A stretch of DNA of 64,000 nucleotides, from positions 62,001 through 126,000 of the forward strand of contig JANPZU010000003.1 of NCBI GenBank assembly GCA_024707405.1, written 5' to 3'. The position numbers were made by a program, and so were the translations under genes. A model generated the notes under the pieces. It did not search any database. It was not told the DNA's origin and saw nothing but the letters and a program-made list of their open reading frames with translations. Of this stretch, positions 1-10,766 are shown piece by piece (positions within the stretch are counted from its first letter, which is position 1; each line of letters starts with the position of its first letter). The stretch is from Luteimonas sp. (GTDB taxonomy: Bacteria > Pseudomonadota > Gammaproteobacteria > Xanthomonadales > Xanthomonadaceae).

Positions 1-655
1 CCAGCCGCTGGAACCGCGGGTTGGTGAAGATCGCCACGTAGTCGCGCAGCATGCGCCTGGGCACGATGCCGATGCGCGCTTCGCGCGGATGCGTCTCGGG
101 CAACCAGCGCCAGGTCGCCGCGAGCAGCAGCAACGAAAACCCGACCAGGAACCAGAAGATCAGCGGCCAACGGCCCCAGCCCAGGATCCAGCCGCCGATG
201 ACCGGCGCGATCGCCGGCGCGATGCTGAAGATCATCGACACCTGGCTGAGCAGGCGCTGCGCGTCGTCGCCCTGCAGCACGTCGCGGATCACCGCGCGTC
301 CCACGATCAGCCCCACGCCCGCCGACAACCCCTGCAGCACGCGGAACGCAAGCAGCGTCGGCAGATCGGTCGCCAGCGCGCAGCCGACCGACGCCAGCGT
401 GAACACCACCAGCCCTCCGAGGATCACCCGCTTGCGCCCGATGGCATCCGACAGCGGGCCATGCACCAGGCTCATCAGTGCGTAGGCGATCAGGTAGGCA
501 CTGATCGTCTGCTGCATCGCCACCTTGTCGGCGCCCAGGTCGGCACCCATCGCCGGGAATGCCGGGAAGATGGTGTCGATCGAAAACGGCCCGAACATCG
601 CCAGGCCTGCCAGCAGCAGCGTGAGGCGGCGCAAGCCCGGGACGGATCGTGGCAT
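1..655 (-). CDS. Bcr/CflA-type MFS drug efflux transporter, 3' part missing
   Basis: The first 218 codons of a major facilitator superfamily transporter are present; the C-terminal half lies outside the window. The N-terminus (MPRSVPGLRRLTLLLAGL) is followed by regularly spaced hydrophobic segments. The loop after the second segment reads GPLSDAIGRKRVILGG, the MFS motif A (GxLaDrxGrkr) between helices 2 and 3, and RVLQGLSAGVGLIVGRAVIRD matches the fourth-fifth helix region typical of the Bcr/CflA 12-TM drug:proton antiporters. An AAGGA ribosome site lies about 10 bases before the ATG. Substrate cannot be read from sequence; bicyclomycin or chloramphenicol-type efflux is only the family name. 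It is divergent from gcvP and shares no operon in view. Confidence 0.85.
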   Translation of the reverse strand, partial: MPRSVPGLRRLTLLLAGLAMFGPFSIDTIFPAFPAMGADLGADKVAMQQTISAYLIAYALMSLVHGPLSDAIGRKRVILGGLVVFTLASVGCALATDLPTLLAFRVLQGLSAGVGLIVGRAVIRDVLQGDDAQRLLSQVSMIFSIAPAIAPVIGGWILGWGRWPLIFWFLVGFSLLLLAATWRWLPETHPREARIGIVPRRMLRDYVAIFTNPRFQRL

Positions 656-846
656 GGGGTTCCTTGCGTCTGATGGGGGGATGCCGGCAAGCACATCCGC
701 CACTACCGGCGATCGGGCGATGCCTTCGCTGCGTGACGGGCCGGCACGCCACTGTCCGCGGAGCCCGGCAGTATCGGCCATGGACGCCGGCTTAGCCATG
801 TACCCGGCCCGCTCGACGGGCCTGCCTCGCAGCGCCGGGCGGCAGG

Positions 847-852
847 TATAAT
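847..852 (+). promoter_or_regulatory. -10 element (TATAAT) before the glycine riboswitch
   Basis: A perfect TATAAT sits 14-20 bases upstream of the first base-paired helix of the riboswitch, so transcription would start near position 859-862 and include the whole leader. I do not see a good TTGACA at 16-18 bases upstream; the -35 is weak or replaced by an activator site. Spacing to the RNA element is the main support. Confidence 0.55.
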
Positions 853-863
853 CGGCATGCAGT

Positions 864-1066
864 CCAGGTGGGAGAAGCGCAGGGCCGGATGCCCCGCGCT
901 GCCGAAGGCGCAAACGCCCGTAATCGCTCAGGCCCGATACCACCGTCGCACCAACACTCTGGAGAGACCGACCGGCCCAGCCGGAACCGGCGCCGAAGGG
1001 GCACGAAGCAGGCGGATCCTCGTCCCGCACGCTTCCAAACTCTCAGGCAAAAGGACAGAGGGGCAC
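864..1066 (+). promoter_or_regulatory. Tandem glycine riboswitch (gcvT element)
   Basis: Two glycine aptamers lie back to back. The first begins at the GTGGGAGAAGC around 868 and contains GCCGAAGGCGCAAACGCC (901-917) and the closing GCTCAGGC (926-933). The second begins at CTCTGGAGAGACCG (957-970) and contains GCGCCGAAGGGGC (990-1002) and AACTCTCAGGCAAAAGGACAG (1038-1058). These are the conserved GGAGA, GCCGAAGG and CTCAGGCAAAAGGACAGAG blocks of the family, in the right order, twice, with a short linker. It lies just upstream of gcvP, so glycine should switch on its own cleavage enzyme. The expression platform is the roughly 90 bases up to the gcvP start; I could not assign it as transcriptional or translational. 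Confidence 0.95.
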
Positions 1067-1152
1067 CTCGCCGATCCCGGCGCGCACCCGTTCGTCGTCC
1101 ATCACGACGCGTGCGTCCCGGCGCGACAACGCCCCCTTCCCGGATGCCCGCC

Positions 1153-4041
<2,889 letters not shown>

Positions 4042-4071
4042 TCGGCCAAGTGATTGATCGCGGCTGCACCA

Positions 4072-4106
4072 AACGAAGCCGTCCCGCAAGGGGCGGCTTC
4101 GTCGTT
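4072..4106 (+). terminator. Rho-independent terminator of gcvP
   Basis: An inverted repeat, ACGAAGCCGtCCC paired with GGGgCGGCTTCGT around a GCAAG-type loop, begins 31 bases after the gcvP stop. It is followed by a short T-containing tract (CGTTT). The position fits the end of a monocistronic gcvP mRNA. Confidence 0.7.
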
Positions 4107-4191
4107 TCCGGGATGGTCATGATTTCGTCAAACTGCCCGCGACGCCCATGCCACGCGGGCTGTGGACGGTTGTTCCATCGCCCTTCCACAA

Positions 4192-4217
4192 TGTTGTCCA
4201 CAGCATGGGTGGATAAC
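4192..4217. other. Two DnaA-box-like nonamers between gcvP and potI
   Basis: TTGTCCACA at 4194-4202 and, on the other strand, TTATCCACC (4216-4208) each differ by one base from the TTATCCACA consensus. TGTGGACGG at 4161-4169 is a weaker match. They sit in the 225-base gap between convergent gcvP and potI. There is no replication gene nearby, so a titration or regulatory site is more likely than an origin, and chance is possible. Confidence 0.3.
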
Positions 4218-4266
4218 TTCGTTCGATCGACGGCACTGGCGATGGCCAAGGAATCGCCACGCCGCG

Positions 4267-5073
4267 TCAGCCGCCTCGCTGTCGCTCCATGCGGTGCATG
4301 AACACGCCGGCCACCGCGACGCCCACGGCGACCACGGTGATGATCAGCGTGGCCAGCGCGTTGATCTCCGGCGTCACGCCCAGCTTGACCTTCGAGTAGA
4401 TCAGCATCGGCAGCGTGCTCGCGCCCGGGCCCGAGGTGAAGCTGGCGATCACCAGGTCGTCCAGCGACAGCGTGAAGGCCAGCAGCCAGCCCGCCAACAA
4501 GGCAGGCGCGATCAACGGCAACGTGATCAGGAAGAACACCCGCCACGGCCGTGCACCGAGATCCATCGCGGCTTCTTCCAGGCTGCGGTCGAGCGATGTC
4601 AGCCGCGAGCGCACCACCACGGTCACGTAGCACGTGGTCAACGTGATGTGCGCCAGCATGATGGTGGACATGCCGCGCTGCGGCCAGCCGGTCATCTGCT
4701 GCAAGGCCACGAACAGCAGCAGCGACGACAGGCCCAGCATCACGTCCGGCATCACCATCGGCGCCGAGTTCATCAGGCTCAGCAGGCCACGCCCGGGGAA
4801 TCGCCCGAACCGCGACAGCGCCATCCCGCTCGCCGTGCCCAGGAACACCGCCGCCGTCGCCGCCGTGGCCGAAATCAACAGGCTGCGCCCAAGCGCGTCG
4901 AGGATCTGCTGGTTGCCGAACAATTCGCCGTACCAGCGCAAGGAAAACCCGCCCCACACCGTCGCCAGTCGTGATGCACTGAACGAATACACGATCACCG
5001 AGATGATCGGGATGTAGAGGAAGGCGAAGCCGGCGACGATCACGCCCCACAGCCACCAGTTGCGACGCTTCAT
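4267..5073 (-). CDS. potI: Polyamine ABC transporter, second permease (PotI/PotC-like)
   Basis: This inner-membrane permease has 268 residues and about six hydrophobic helices. The cytoplasmic EAA loop reads EEAAMDLGARPWRVFFLITLPL, which docks on the ATPase. Its start ATG overlaps the potH stop (ATGA at 5070-5073), so the two permeases should be made together. With PotF, PotG and PotH it forms an importer for putrescine or spermidine. The PotFGHI (putrescine-type) name is preferred because the cluster order is binding protein, ATPase, permease, permease. Substrate choice between putrescine and spermidine cannot be settled here. It is the last gene of the operon. Confidence 0.9.
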   Translation of the reverse strand: MKRRNWWLWGVIVAGFAFLYIPIISVIVYSFSASRLATVWGGFSLRWYGELFGNQQILDALGRSLLISATAATAAVFLGTASGMALSRFGRFPGRGLLSLMNSAPMVMPDVMLGLSSLLLFVALQQMTGWPQRGMSTIMLAHITLTTCYVTVVVRSRLTSLDRSLEEAAMDLGARPWRVFFLITLPLIAPALLAGWLLAFTLSLDDLVIASFTSGPGASTLPMLIYSKVKLGVTPEINALATLIITVVAVGVAVAGVFMHRMERQRGG

Positions 5074-6059
5074 GCCGACGCCTCGCGACGTTCGCGCTTG
5101 TTCTCGATGTATTCGAACAGCAGGGTCGGGATCACGATCAGCAGCAACATCGCAACGGCCACCGCCGATGCCAGTGGCCAGTCGCGGTTGGTGAAGAACT
5201 CCGTCCACAGCACGCGACCGATGGTAAGCGCGTCCGGCCCGCCCAGCAGGTCGGGGATCACGAACTCGCCCACCGCCGGGATGAACACCAGCAGGCAGCC
5301 GGCGATGATGCCCGGCATCGACAACGGCAAGGTGATGCGCAGGAACGACTGCACCGGCTTCGCACCAAGATCGGCCGCCGCTTCGAGCAGGGTGAAGTCG
5401 AGTCGCATCAGCGTCGCCGCCAGCGGCAGCACCATGAACGGCAGGTAGTTGTAGACGATGCCGATGTACACCGCGAGGTTGGTATGCAGAACCGCGGCGC
5501 CGGGTTCGATCACGCCGACCGCCGCCAGCGTGGTCGACAGCCAGCCGTTGGCCTTGAAGATGCCGATCATCGCATAGGTGCGCAGCAGCGAACTCGTCCA
5601 GAACGGCAGGATCACCAGCATCATCAAGCCCAGCCGCATCACCGGCTTGGCACGGGCAATGCCATAAGCCATTGGATAGCCGATCAGCAGGCAGAACAAC
5701 GTGGACACGCCGGCGAACAACAGCGAACGCAGGTAGGCCGCGACGTACAGCGGATCCTGCAGCAGCAATGCGTAGCTGGAAATGTGCAGGCGCAGAGATG
5801 CCGCGCCGTCGGCGGTACGTTCGATCAGTGCGGTGTACGGCGGCACCTGTCCGAACACCGCTTCGGCGAAGCTGATCTTGGCGACGATCAGGAACGGCAC
5901 CGCGAAGAACAGGCCCAGCCACAGCATCGGCACCAGCTTGACCAGCAAGCGCCCGCGGTTGGTGCGGAACTCGTCGCGCACCACGCGGAAGAAGCCGAAC
6001 AGGTTGCGGACGACATCCGCGAACAACTGCCATCCGCCGCCGTCGCGCACCTGGCTCAT
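5070..6059 (-). CDS. potH: Polyamine ABC transporter, first permease (PotH/PotB-like)
   Basis: This is the partner permease of PotI, 329 residues. It has an N-terminal cytoplasmic segment, about six membrane helices and the EAA loop EAAADLGAKPVQSFLRITLPL. A large segment after the first helix (roughly residues 60-100, containing ISSYALLLQDPLYVAAYLRS) is typical of PotB/PotH. The start at 6059 ([10 protein letters not shown]) was chosen over an upstream ATG at 6101 because its ATG overlaps the potG stop as ATGA (6056-6059). Translational coupling on both sides implies equal amounts of the two permeases. Confidence 0.92.
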   Translation of the reverse strand: MSQVRDGGGWQLFADVVRNLFGFFRVVRDEFRTNRGRLLVKLVPMLWLGLFFAVPFLIVAKISFAEAVFGQVPPYTALIERTADGAASLRLHISSYALLLQDPLYVAAYLRSLLFAGVSTLFCLLIGYPMAYGIARAKPVMRLGLMMLVILPFWTSSLLRTYAMIGIFKANGWLSTTLAAVGVIEPGAAVLHTNLAVYIGIVYNYLPFMVLPLAATLMRLDFTLLEAAADLGAKPVQSFLRITLPLSMPGIIAGCLLVFIPAVGEFVIPDLLGGPDALTIGRVLWTEFFTNRDWPLASAVAVAMLLLIVIPTLLFEYIENKRERREASA

Positions 6060-7201
6060 GCCGTCAGCACCACCGCACTGGTCGCGGGCCAACTCAGCCA
6101 CAACGTGCCGTCCCAGTCGTAATGCGGCTCCGAGCTGCGTTCGACGTGGGTTTCCTGCACCTGCAGGGTCGCGCCGGTCTCGGTCTGCACGTGGTAGATC
6201 GACACGTCGCCGAGGTAGGCGATGTCGCGTACCTTGCCGACCGCGACGTTATCCGCTTGTGGCCGCTCCTCGTGCACGTCGATCTTCTCGGGGCGGATCG
6301 CCACGCTCACCGTGGTGCCTTCGGGCACGAAGTCGGTATGTCGCGCCAGGATCGGCTCGGGCAGCGTGTCGCATTGCACGCGCACCAGCCCCAGCTCGAG
6401 ATCCTGCGACAACACGCGACCTTCCAGCAGGTTGATGCCGCCGATGAACTCGGCCACGAAACGCGTCGCCGGGAATTCGTACAGTGCCGCCGGCGTGGAC
6501 ACCTGCACGATGCGTCCGGCATCCATCACCGCGATGCGCGAGGACATCGTCATCGCCTCTTCCTGGTCATGCGTGACCATGATGAAGGTGGTGCCCACCT
6601 TCTCCTGGATGTTGACCAGCTCGAATTGCGTGCGTTCGCGGAGACGCTTGTCCAGCGCGCCCAGCGGTTCGTCCAGCAGCAGCAACTTGGGCTGCTTGGC
6701 CAGCGCACGCGCCAAGGCCACGCGCTGCCGCTGGCCACCGGACAACTGGTCGGGCTTGCGGTTGCCCAGTTGCGCCATCTGCACCAGTTCCAGCATCTGC
6801 TGCACGCGATCCTTGATCTCGTCCGCCGACAGCTTGTCCTGCTTCAGTCCGAAGGCGATGTTCTGCGCCACGGTCATGTGCGGGAACAACGCGTAGCTCT
6901 GGAACATCATGTTGACCGGCCGCTGGTACGGCGGCAGGTCGGTCACGTCCACGCCGTCGATCAGCACCCGGCCCTTGTCCGGCGTCTCGAACCCGGCCAG
7001 CACGCGCAGCAGCGTGCTCTTGCCGGAACCGGAACCACCGAGCAGCGCGAAGAACTCGCCGCGGTAGATGTCCAGCGAAATGTCGTCGCAGGCATAGAAC
7101 TTGCCGAAGGTCTTGGTGACGCCCTCGATGCGCACGAACGGCTGCGCATTCGCGTCGCGCCACGGTTCGATCGGTGGCGTCGCCCGTGCTGGTGCGGCCA
7201 T
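6056..7201 (-). CDS. potG: Polyamine ABC transporter ATP-binding protein
   Basis: This 381-residue ATPase drives the polyamine importer. It carries Walker [11 protein letters not shown]-loop [14 protein letters not shown], signature [15 protein letters not shown], Walker [14 protein letters not shown] and the switch histidine in MVTHDQEEA. The C-terminal third (from about residue 280) is a TOBE-type regulatory domain, as in PotA/PotG. It starts 18 bases after the potF stop. The N-terminus has about 25 residues before the first strand of the nucleotide-binding domain, slightly longer than PotA. Confidence 0.95.
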   Translation of the reverse strand: MAAPARATPPIEPWRDANAQPFVRIEGVTKTFGKFYACDDISLDIYRGEFFALLGGSGSGKSTLLRVLAGFETPDKGRVLIDGVDVTDLPPYQRPVNMMFQSYALFPHMTVAQNIAFGLKQDKLSADEIKDRVQQMLELVQMAQLGNRKPDQLSGGQRQRVALARALAKQPKLLLLDEPLGALDKRLRERTQFELVNIQEKVGTTFIMVTHDQEEAMTMSSRIAVMDAGRIVQVSTPAALYEFPATRFVAEFIGGINLLEGRVLSQDLELGLVRVQCDTLPEPILARHTDFVPEGTTVSVAIRPEKIDVHEERPQADNVAVGKVRDIAYLGDVSIYHVQTETGATLQVQETHVERSSEPHYDWDGTLWLSWPATSAVVLTA

Positions 7202-7219
7202 GTCGTCGCGTCCTTTGGC

Positions 7220-8353
7220 TCAGCGGCCGCTCTTGATCGCCGTCCAGGCGCGCACGCGCTGGCGCTGGATGTCCTCGGACAGCGAGGTCGGATCGACCAG
7301 CTTCGCGCGCACCTCGGCCGGCGGATACACGCCCGGATCATTGGCGATGTCGGCATCGACCAGATCAATCGCATCCTTGTTGGCATTGGCGTAGGCCACG
7401 TAGTCGGTGATCTTCGCGATCACCTCCGGCTGCAGCAGGAAGTCGATGAAGGCGTGCGCGTTGTCCTTGTGCGGCGCATCGTTCGGGATCGCCATCACGT
7501 CGATCCAGCGGATCGCGCCTTCCTTCGGGATCACGTAGCGGATGTCGGGCACCGGCCGACCCGCGGCTTCGGCGGCTTCCGCGGCCACGTCACGCGCCTG
7601 GCCGATGTCGCCGGAATAGCCCATCACCAGGCAGGCATCGCCGTTGGCCAACGCGTCCTTGTACTGCGCGTTATTGAAGGTGCGGATGTGCGGGCGGATC
7701 GCGGCATAGGTCTGCCTGACCAGCTCGATCTCGTCGGCACTGCCTGCGTTGGGATCCTTGCCCAGCCAGATCAACGCTGCGCCGAAGGCTTCCTGATCGT
7801 CGTCGAGCACCATGATGCCGCACGACGCCAGCCTGGCCGCGTTGGCCGGATCGAACAGCAGCGCCCAGCTGTCGAGCGGCGCGTCGGCGCCGAGTGCGGC
7901 CTGCACCTTGTCGACGTTGATGCCCAGCCCGGTCGTGCCCCACATGTACGGCACCACATGCGCGTTGCCGGCATCCATGTCGGCCAGGCCTTCCAGCACT
8001 TCGGGATCGAGGTGCGACCAATGCGGCAGCTTCGACTTGTCCAGCGGCGCGTACAGCCCGGCACGCACCTGCCGCTGCGCGAACGGACGCGCGGAGGGGA
8101 ACACCACGTCGTAGCCCGAGCTGCCCGTGGTCAGCTTGGTCTCGAGCGTCTCGTTTTCCGAGTACACGTCGTAGTTGACCTTGATGCCGGTCGCCGCCTC
8201 GAACTCGCGGATCGTGTCGTCTGCGACGTAGTCCGACCAGTTGTAGACGTTGAGCCGCTTGGCATCGCCATCGGCGCCACCCGATCCACCACCACAGGCG
8301 GCCAGCAGCACGACGCAGGCAAGCGGGGCAAGACGTAACGGAACTGGGCGCAT
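7220..8353 (-). CDS. potF: Polyamine-binding lipoprotein (PotF/PotD-like)
   Basis: This is the substrate-binding protein of the adjacent importer, 377 residues, extracytoplasmic solute-binding family 1. It begins MRPVPLRLAPLACVVLL and then the lipobox LAAC, so it should be acylated on Cys20 and anchored rather than free in the periplasm. The mature part opens with the family's LNVYNWSDYVADDTIREFE and has the YSGDIGQA and RWIDVMAIPNDAPHKDNA blocks of PotD/PotF. The ATG at 8353 was chosen because it gives a correct signal peptide; upstream in-frame codons do not. It is first in the operon and divergent from the porin gene. The residue after the acylated Cys is Gly, not the Asp that retains E. 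coli lipoproteins in the inner membrane. Confidence 0.93.
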   Translation of the reverse strand: MRPVPLRLAPLACVVLLAACGGGSGGADGDAKRLNVYNWSDYVADDTIREFEAATGIKVNYDVYSENETLETKLTTGSSGYDVVFPSARPFAQRQVRAGLYAPLDKSKLPHWSHLDPEVLEGLADMDAGNAHVVPYMWGTTGLGINVDKVQAALGADAPLDSWALLFDPANAARLASCGIMVLDDDQEAFGAALIWLGKDPNAGSADEIELVRQTYAAIRPHIRTFNNAQYKDALANGDACLVMGYSGDIGQARDVAAEAAEAAGRPVPDIRYVIPKEGAIRWIDVMAIPNDAPHKDNAHAFIDFLLQPEVIAKITDYVAYANANKDAIDLVDADIANDPGVYPPAEVRAKLVDPTSLSEDIQRQRVRAWTAIKSGR

Positions 8354-8502
8354 CTCGGGATCCCCTGCAGGTGGAAGAATCGGCGGGCCACGTCGCCCAC
8401 CGCCCGCCGATGGTAAGGCCTCGCCGTTTCCCTTGCACCGCCCGCGCAACCACGGCTGGCGCGTGTATCGTATGCGCCGCCTTCCTTGTCCCGGCCACCA
8501 CC

Positions 8503-9228
8503 ATGCGACTCTCGTCGACCTGCCTGTTGCTTGCCCTCGCCGCCAGCCCCGCCCTCGCCTTCGCCCAGGACGCGGATGCCGGCTGGGCGCTGGAAGGCAA
8601 CGTCACCGCCACCAGCGACTTCGTCTGGCGCGGCGTGTCGCAGACCGATGGCGATCCGGCACTGCAGGCCGAACTCGGCGTGTCGCATTCCAGCGGTTTC
8701 TATGCAGGCGCCTGGGCGTCGAACGTGGATTTCGGCGATCCCGACGACGGCATCGACTATGAGCTCGACCTGTTCGTCGGCTGGGCCGGCGAGATCGCCG
8801 ACGGCGTCGAACTCGACCTGTCGGTCATGCGCGTGAAGTATCCCGGCACCAACGAAGGTTACGAACTCGACTACACCGAGTACGCCGCCAACCTGTCCTT
8901 CGCCGAGTACTACACGGTGGGCGTCGCCTACTCGCCCGACATCTTCAAGCTGGGCGACCGCGGCATCTACTACAACGCCGCCGCGGAGTACCCGCTGGGC
9001 GACAGCGGCTTCGGCCTGAAGCTGGGCGCCGGCTGGTACGACCTCGACAAGGCCGCGGGCGACAGCTACGGCGACTACCTGATCGGCGTGACGCGCTCGT
9101 TCGGCCCGATCGATGCCGAACTGCACTACACCAACACCTTCAGCTACGGCGAAGCCCTGTCCGAAAACCTCGACGACGCCTCCAAGGCCGATGGCCGCGT
9201 GTCGCTGCTGCTAGGCTGGAGTTTCTGA
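8503..9228 (+). CDS. TorF-family putative porin (Gcw_chp domain outer-membrane protein)
   Basis: The product is 241 residues with a clear signal peptide (MRLSSTCLLLALAASPALAFAQD) and then alternating strands rich in Tyr, Gly and Asp that end in the aromatic C-terminus LLLGWSF, the usual signal for outer-membrane beta-barrel assembly. The start of the mature domain (GNVTATSDFVWRGVSQTDGDPALQ) matches the proteobacterial Gcw_chp/TIGR02001 family, where the phrase SDYxxRGxSQT is conserved. No transport substrate is known for most members. It is divergent from potF with a 149-base shared regulatory gap, so a link with polyamine uptake is possible but is only inference. Confidence 0.85.
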   Translation: MRLSSTCLLLALAASPALAFAQDADAGWALEGNVTATSDFVWRGVSQTDGDPALQAELGVSHSSGFYAGAWASNVDFGDPDDGIDYELDLFVGWAGEIADGVELDLSVMRVKYPGTNEGYELDYTEYAANLSFAEYYTVGVAYSPDIFKLGDRGIYYNAAAEYPLGDSGFGLKLGAGWYDLDKAAGDSYGDYLIGVTRSFGPIDAELHYTNTFSYGEALSENLDDASKADGRVSLLLGWSF

Positions 9229-9282
9229 GCATCGCCAAGCTCGAAGCGTGGTCACAGCACCTGCCCGCGTGACGCGCGCGAC

Positions 9283-9714
9283 TCAGTCGGTTCGCGACGC
9301 GCGGCAGGCGTAGCCCTTCCTCGCCGTATAGGCAAGCACGCCCACTGCGCCAGCCCCGACGGCAAGCATTGAGCCGACCTTGGCGATATCCAGCGGCGCG
9401 AACGCCCACAGCGCGGCCCACGTCAGGAAGGCCAGCGTCATCACCCAACTGGTCACGCGCGCCACGGCCTGCGCAAGCGTGGCTTCGTGGATCGAACGCG
9501 GCGGTGTTTCGTGCATCAGCTTGGGCAGGGCATTGCCGTATGCGGCCAAGGCAAGCCCCATGATCACGTTGTATCCGCGCATGACCAGGTCGTGGTCGGC
9601 CCATCCCTGCTTGCGTGCCCACGTGAGCAGCAATGCGCCGCCGATCATCACTGCCGCGATCTTCAGGGAAAACAGGATGTGTTTCCTTCCGCGGCCGTTC
9701 CGGTTCTCGTTCAT
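9283..9714 (-). CDS. Small membrane protein paired with an SdpR-type repressor
   Basis: The product is 143 residues with four predicted membrane helices (about residues 15-31, 46-58, 88-104 and 110-130) and a basic N-terminus. I do not recognise a named family. Its ATG overlaps the stop of the upstream ArsR-type regulator by ATGA (9711-9714), so it is co-translated with it. In Bacillus the SdpR repressor is paired with the membrane protein SdpI; this protein sits in the same position but I cannot show it is homologous to SdpI. A role as membrane partner or sensor for the repressor is inference. Confidence 0.75.
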   Translation of the reverse strand: MNENRNGRGRKHILFSLKIAAVMIGGALLLTWARKQGWADHDLVMRGYNVIMGLALAAYGNALPKLMHETPPRSIHEATLAQAVARVTSWVMTLAFLTWAALWAFAPLDIAKVGSMLAVGAGAVGVLAYTARKGYACRASRTD

Positions 9715-10043
9715 TCGTCGTTTCCTCCATGTCGTTTGTCTGACGATGTTTCGCCGGCAGGCTCTGCCGGCGCGTGTTCCCCGCTGCCGATGCCGAACAT
9801 CTGGCTGAAACCCAGCAAGGCTTCTTCCAGCACCGACAACCGCAACCGGTAGATGACGCTCGTGCCGATCTTGTCGGCCTCGATCAGGTCGGCCTCGCGC
9901 AGTACCGCGAAGTGCGCCGACATGGTCGGCCGCGACACCGGGAAATGCTCCGAGAGCTCCCCGGCCGTCATCGGGCGCTGGCGAAGCAGTTCCAGCACCT
10001 TGCGGCGGGTGGGATCGGCGAGGGCTTTGAAGACGGCGTTCAT
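9711..10043 (-). CDS. ArsR/SdpR-family autorepressor
   Basis: This 110-residue winged-helix DNA-binding protein has the N-terminus MNAVFKALADPTRRKVLELL, very close in pattern to SdpR and related metal-independent ArsR proteins. The recognition region is TAGELSEHFPVSRPTMSAHFAVLREADLI. There are no cysteines for metal binding, so it is unlikely to sense arsenic or zinc by the classical ArsR site. The acidic, charged tail after residue 90 is not part of the domain. An AT-rich operator with repeated ATTTAG/CTAAAT boxes lies immediately before its start, which supports autorepression. It is translationally coupled to the following membrane-protein gene. Confidence 0.85.
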   Translation of the reverse strand: MNAVFKALADPTRRKVLELLRQRPMTAGELSEHFPVSRPTMSAHFAVLREADLIEADKIGTSVIYRLRLSVLEEALLGFSQMFGIGSGEHAPAEPAGETSSDKRHGGNDE

Positions 10044-10049
10044 TGTCGT

Positions 10050-10079
10050 TATTTAGCTAAATATCTAAATAATAGTCAA
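10050..10079 (-). promoter_or_regulatory. AT-rich operator and promoter of the SdpR-type operon
   Basis: Reading on the minus strand, TTGACT (10079-10074, -35-like) is followed by ATTTAG, ATTTAG and CTAAAT boxes in a 20-base AT-only-like tract (10070-10050). TTTAGCTAAA is a perfect 10-base palindrome. In an otherwise GC-rich region this looks like a repressor site overlapping the promoter. A clear TATAAT is absent; CTAAAT lies 17 bases after TTGACT. The start codon follows 7 bases later. Confidence 0.6.
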
Positions 10080-10439
10080 GCGAAATCTCGAATTCAACGC
10101 AACCAATTGTTTTTTATCGATTTATGGTCAGACTTCTTGGCGTGATCCTGCTGAACAGAGCGAAGCCTCGCCCTGTCTCACTCGCGAAGTTCCAACCTTT
10201 CCCGCCGGCACATCGTCGCGCCCGCTTGCGAGCAGGACGTACTGCGTGCACGTGGCGAAAACGCCACGGTGGGCGACACCGACGCATTCAAGCCTTGCAT
10301 GGGCCGGCCGGATCCCGATGCGATCCACGGCTGCAGCTGACGAGCCTACGCAACTCGACGAAGGGAACCTGACGCCGCATACGCTGCACTCCGCACCGGG
10401 CACCAACAGTGCTGGCATGGCGACACAGTGGCAATCGCC
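10080..10439. other. Non-coding gap of about 360 bases
   Basis: Between the SdpR-type operon (divergent) and the end of the thioredoxin pseudogene I see no convincing gene. The first 50 bases are AT-rich (a TTTTTTATCGATTTAT tract around 10109-10124). The rest has short open frames on both strands (for example 10124-10372 plus and 10128-10418 minus) that are Arg/Ala-rich or Cys/Val-rich without recognisable motifs or ribosome sites. It may be decayed coding DNA; nothing is identifiable by eye. Confidence 0.5.
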
Positions 10440-10766
10440 TCAGCTGGCGAGCGCGAACTGCAGCGGCGCCAGATCTGATCTCGAGCGGGGCCGCACGACG
10501 CGCATCACCTCGTCACCATCGCGCAGCAATACCAGCGTCGGCCACAGTTTGACGGTGAACGAGCGACCGAGCGGCTTTCCACGCCCGTCCTCGATCTTGA
10601 AATGCGTCACGTCATCATGTTCCGCAAGCAACGCCTGCAACGCCGGCTGCGCGCCGATGCAGTGCGGGCACCACGATGCGCCAAACTCCAGCAACAACAA
10701 GCCTGATCGCGCGTCAACCTCGACGCGATCGGGCTACTGTGTGGCATATGCGTCCTGGTAACTCAT
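10440..10766 (-). pseudogene. Thioredoxin-like gene interrupted by an in-frame TAG at codon 11
   Basis: The frame from ATG 10766 reads MSYQDAYATQ, then TAG (10736-10734), then PDRVEVDARSG and LLLLEFGASWCPHCIGAQPA, a thioredoxin fold with CPHC active site, ending at 10440. The ATG overlaps the stop of the upstream host-attachment gene (ATGA, 10763-10766), the coupling arrangement used throughout this window, so 10766 is surely the original start. After the TAG the only possible starts are TTG codons at 10700 and just after, giving 86 residues that still contain CPHC and the cis-Pro (LWPTLVLL). Either the gene is recently dead, it restarts at TTG, or TAG is read through. A single-base sequencing error is also possible; Glu (GAG) would need only one change. 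Confidence 0.75.

Noticed and set aside
868-1152. Open frame extending gcvP upstream by 95 codons
   Set aside because: It runs through both glycine aptamers and encodes Arg/Pro-rich sequence unlike GcvP; the RNA element explains this DNA.
10124-10372. 82-codon plus-strand ORF in the 360-base gap
   Set aside because: It has no ribosome site, low-complexity Arg content and no recognisable motif; an equally long frame exists on the opposite strand.
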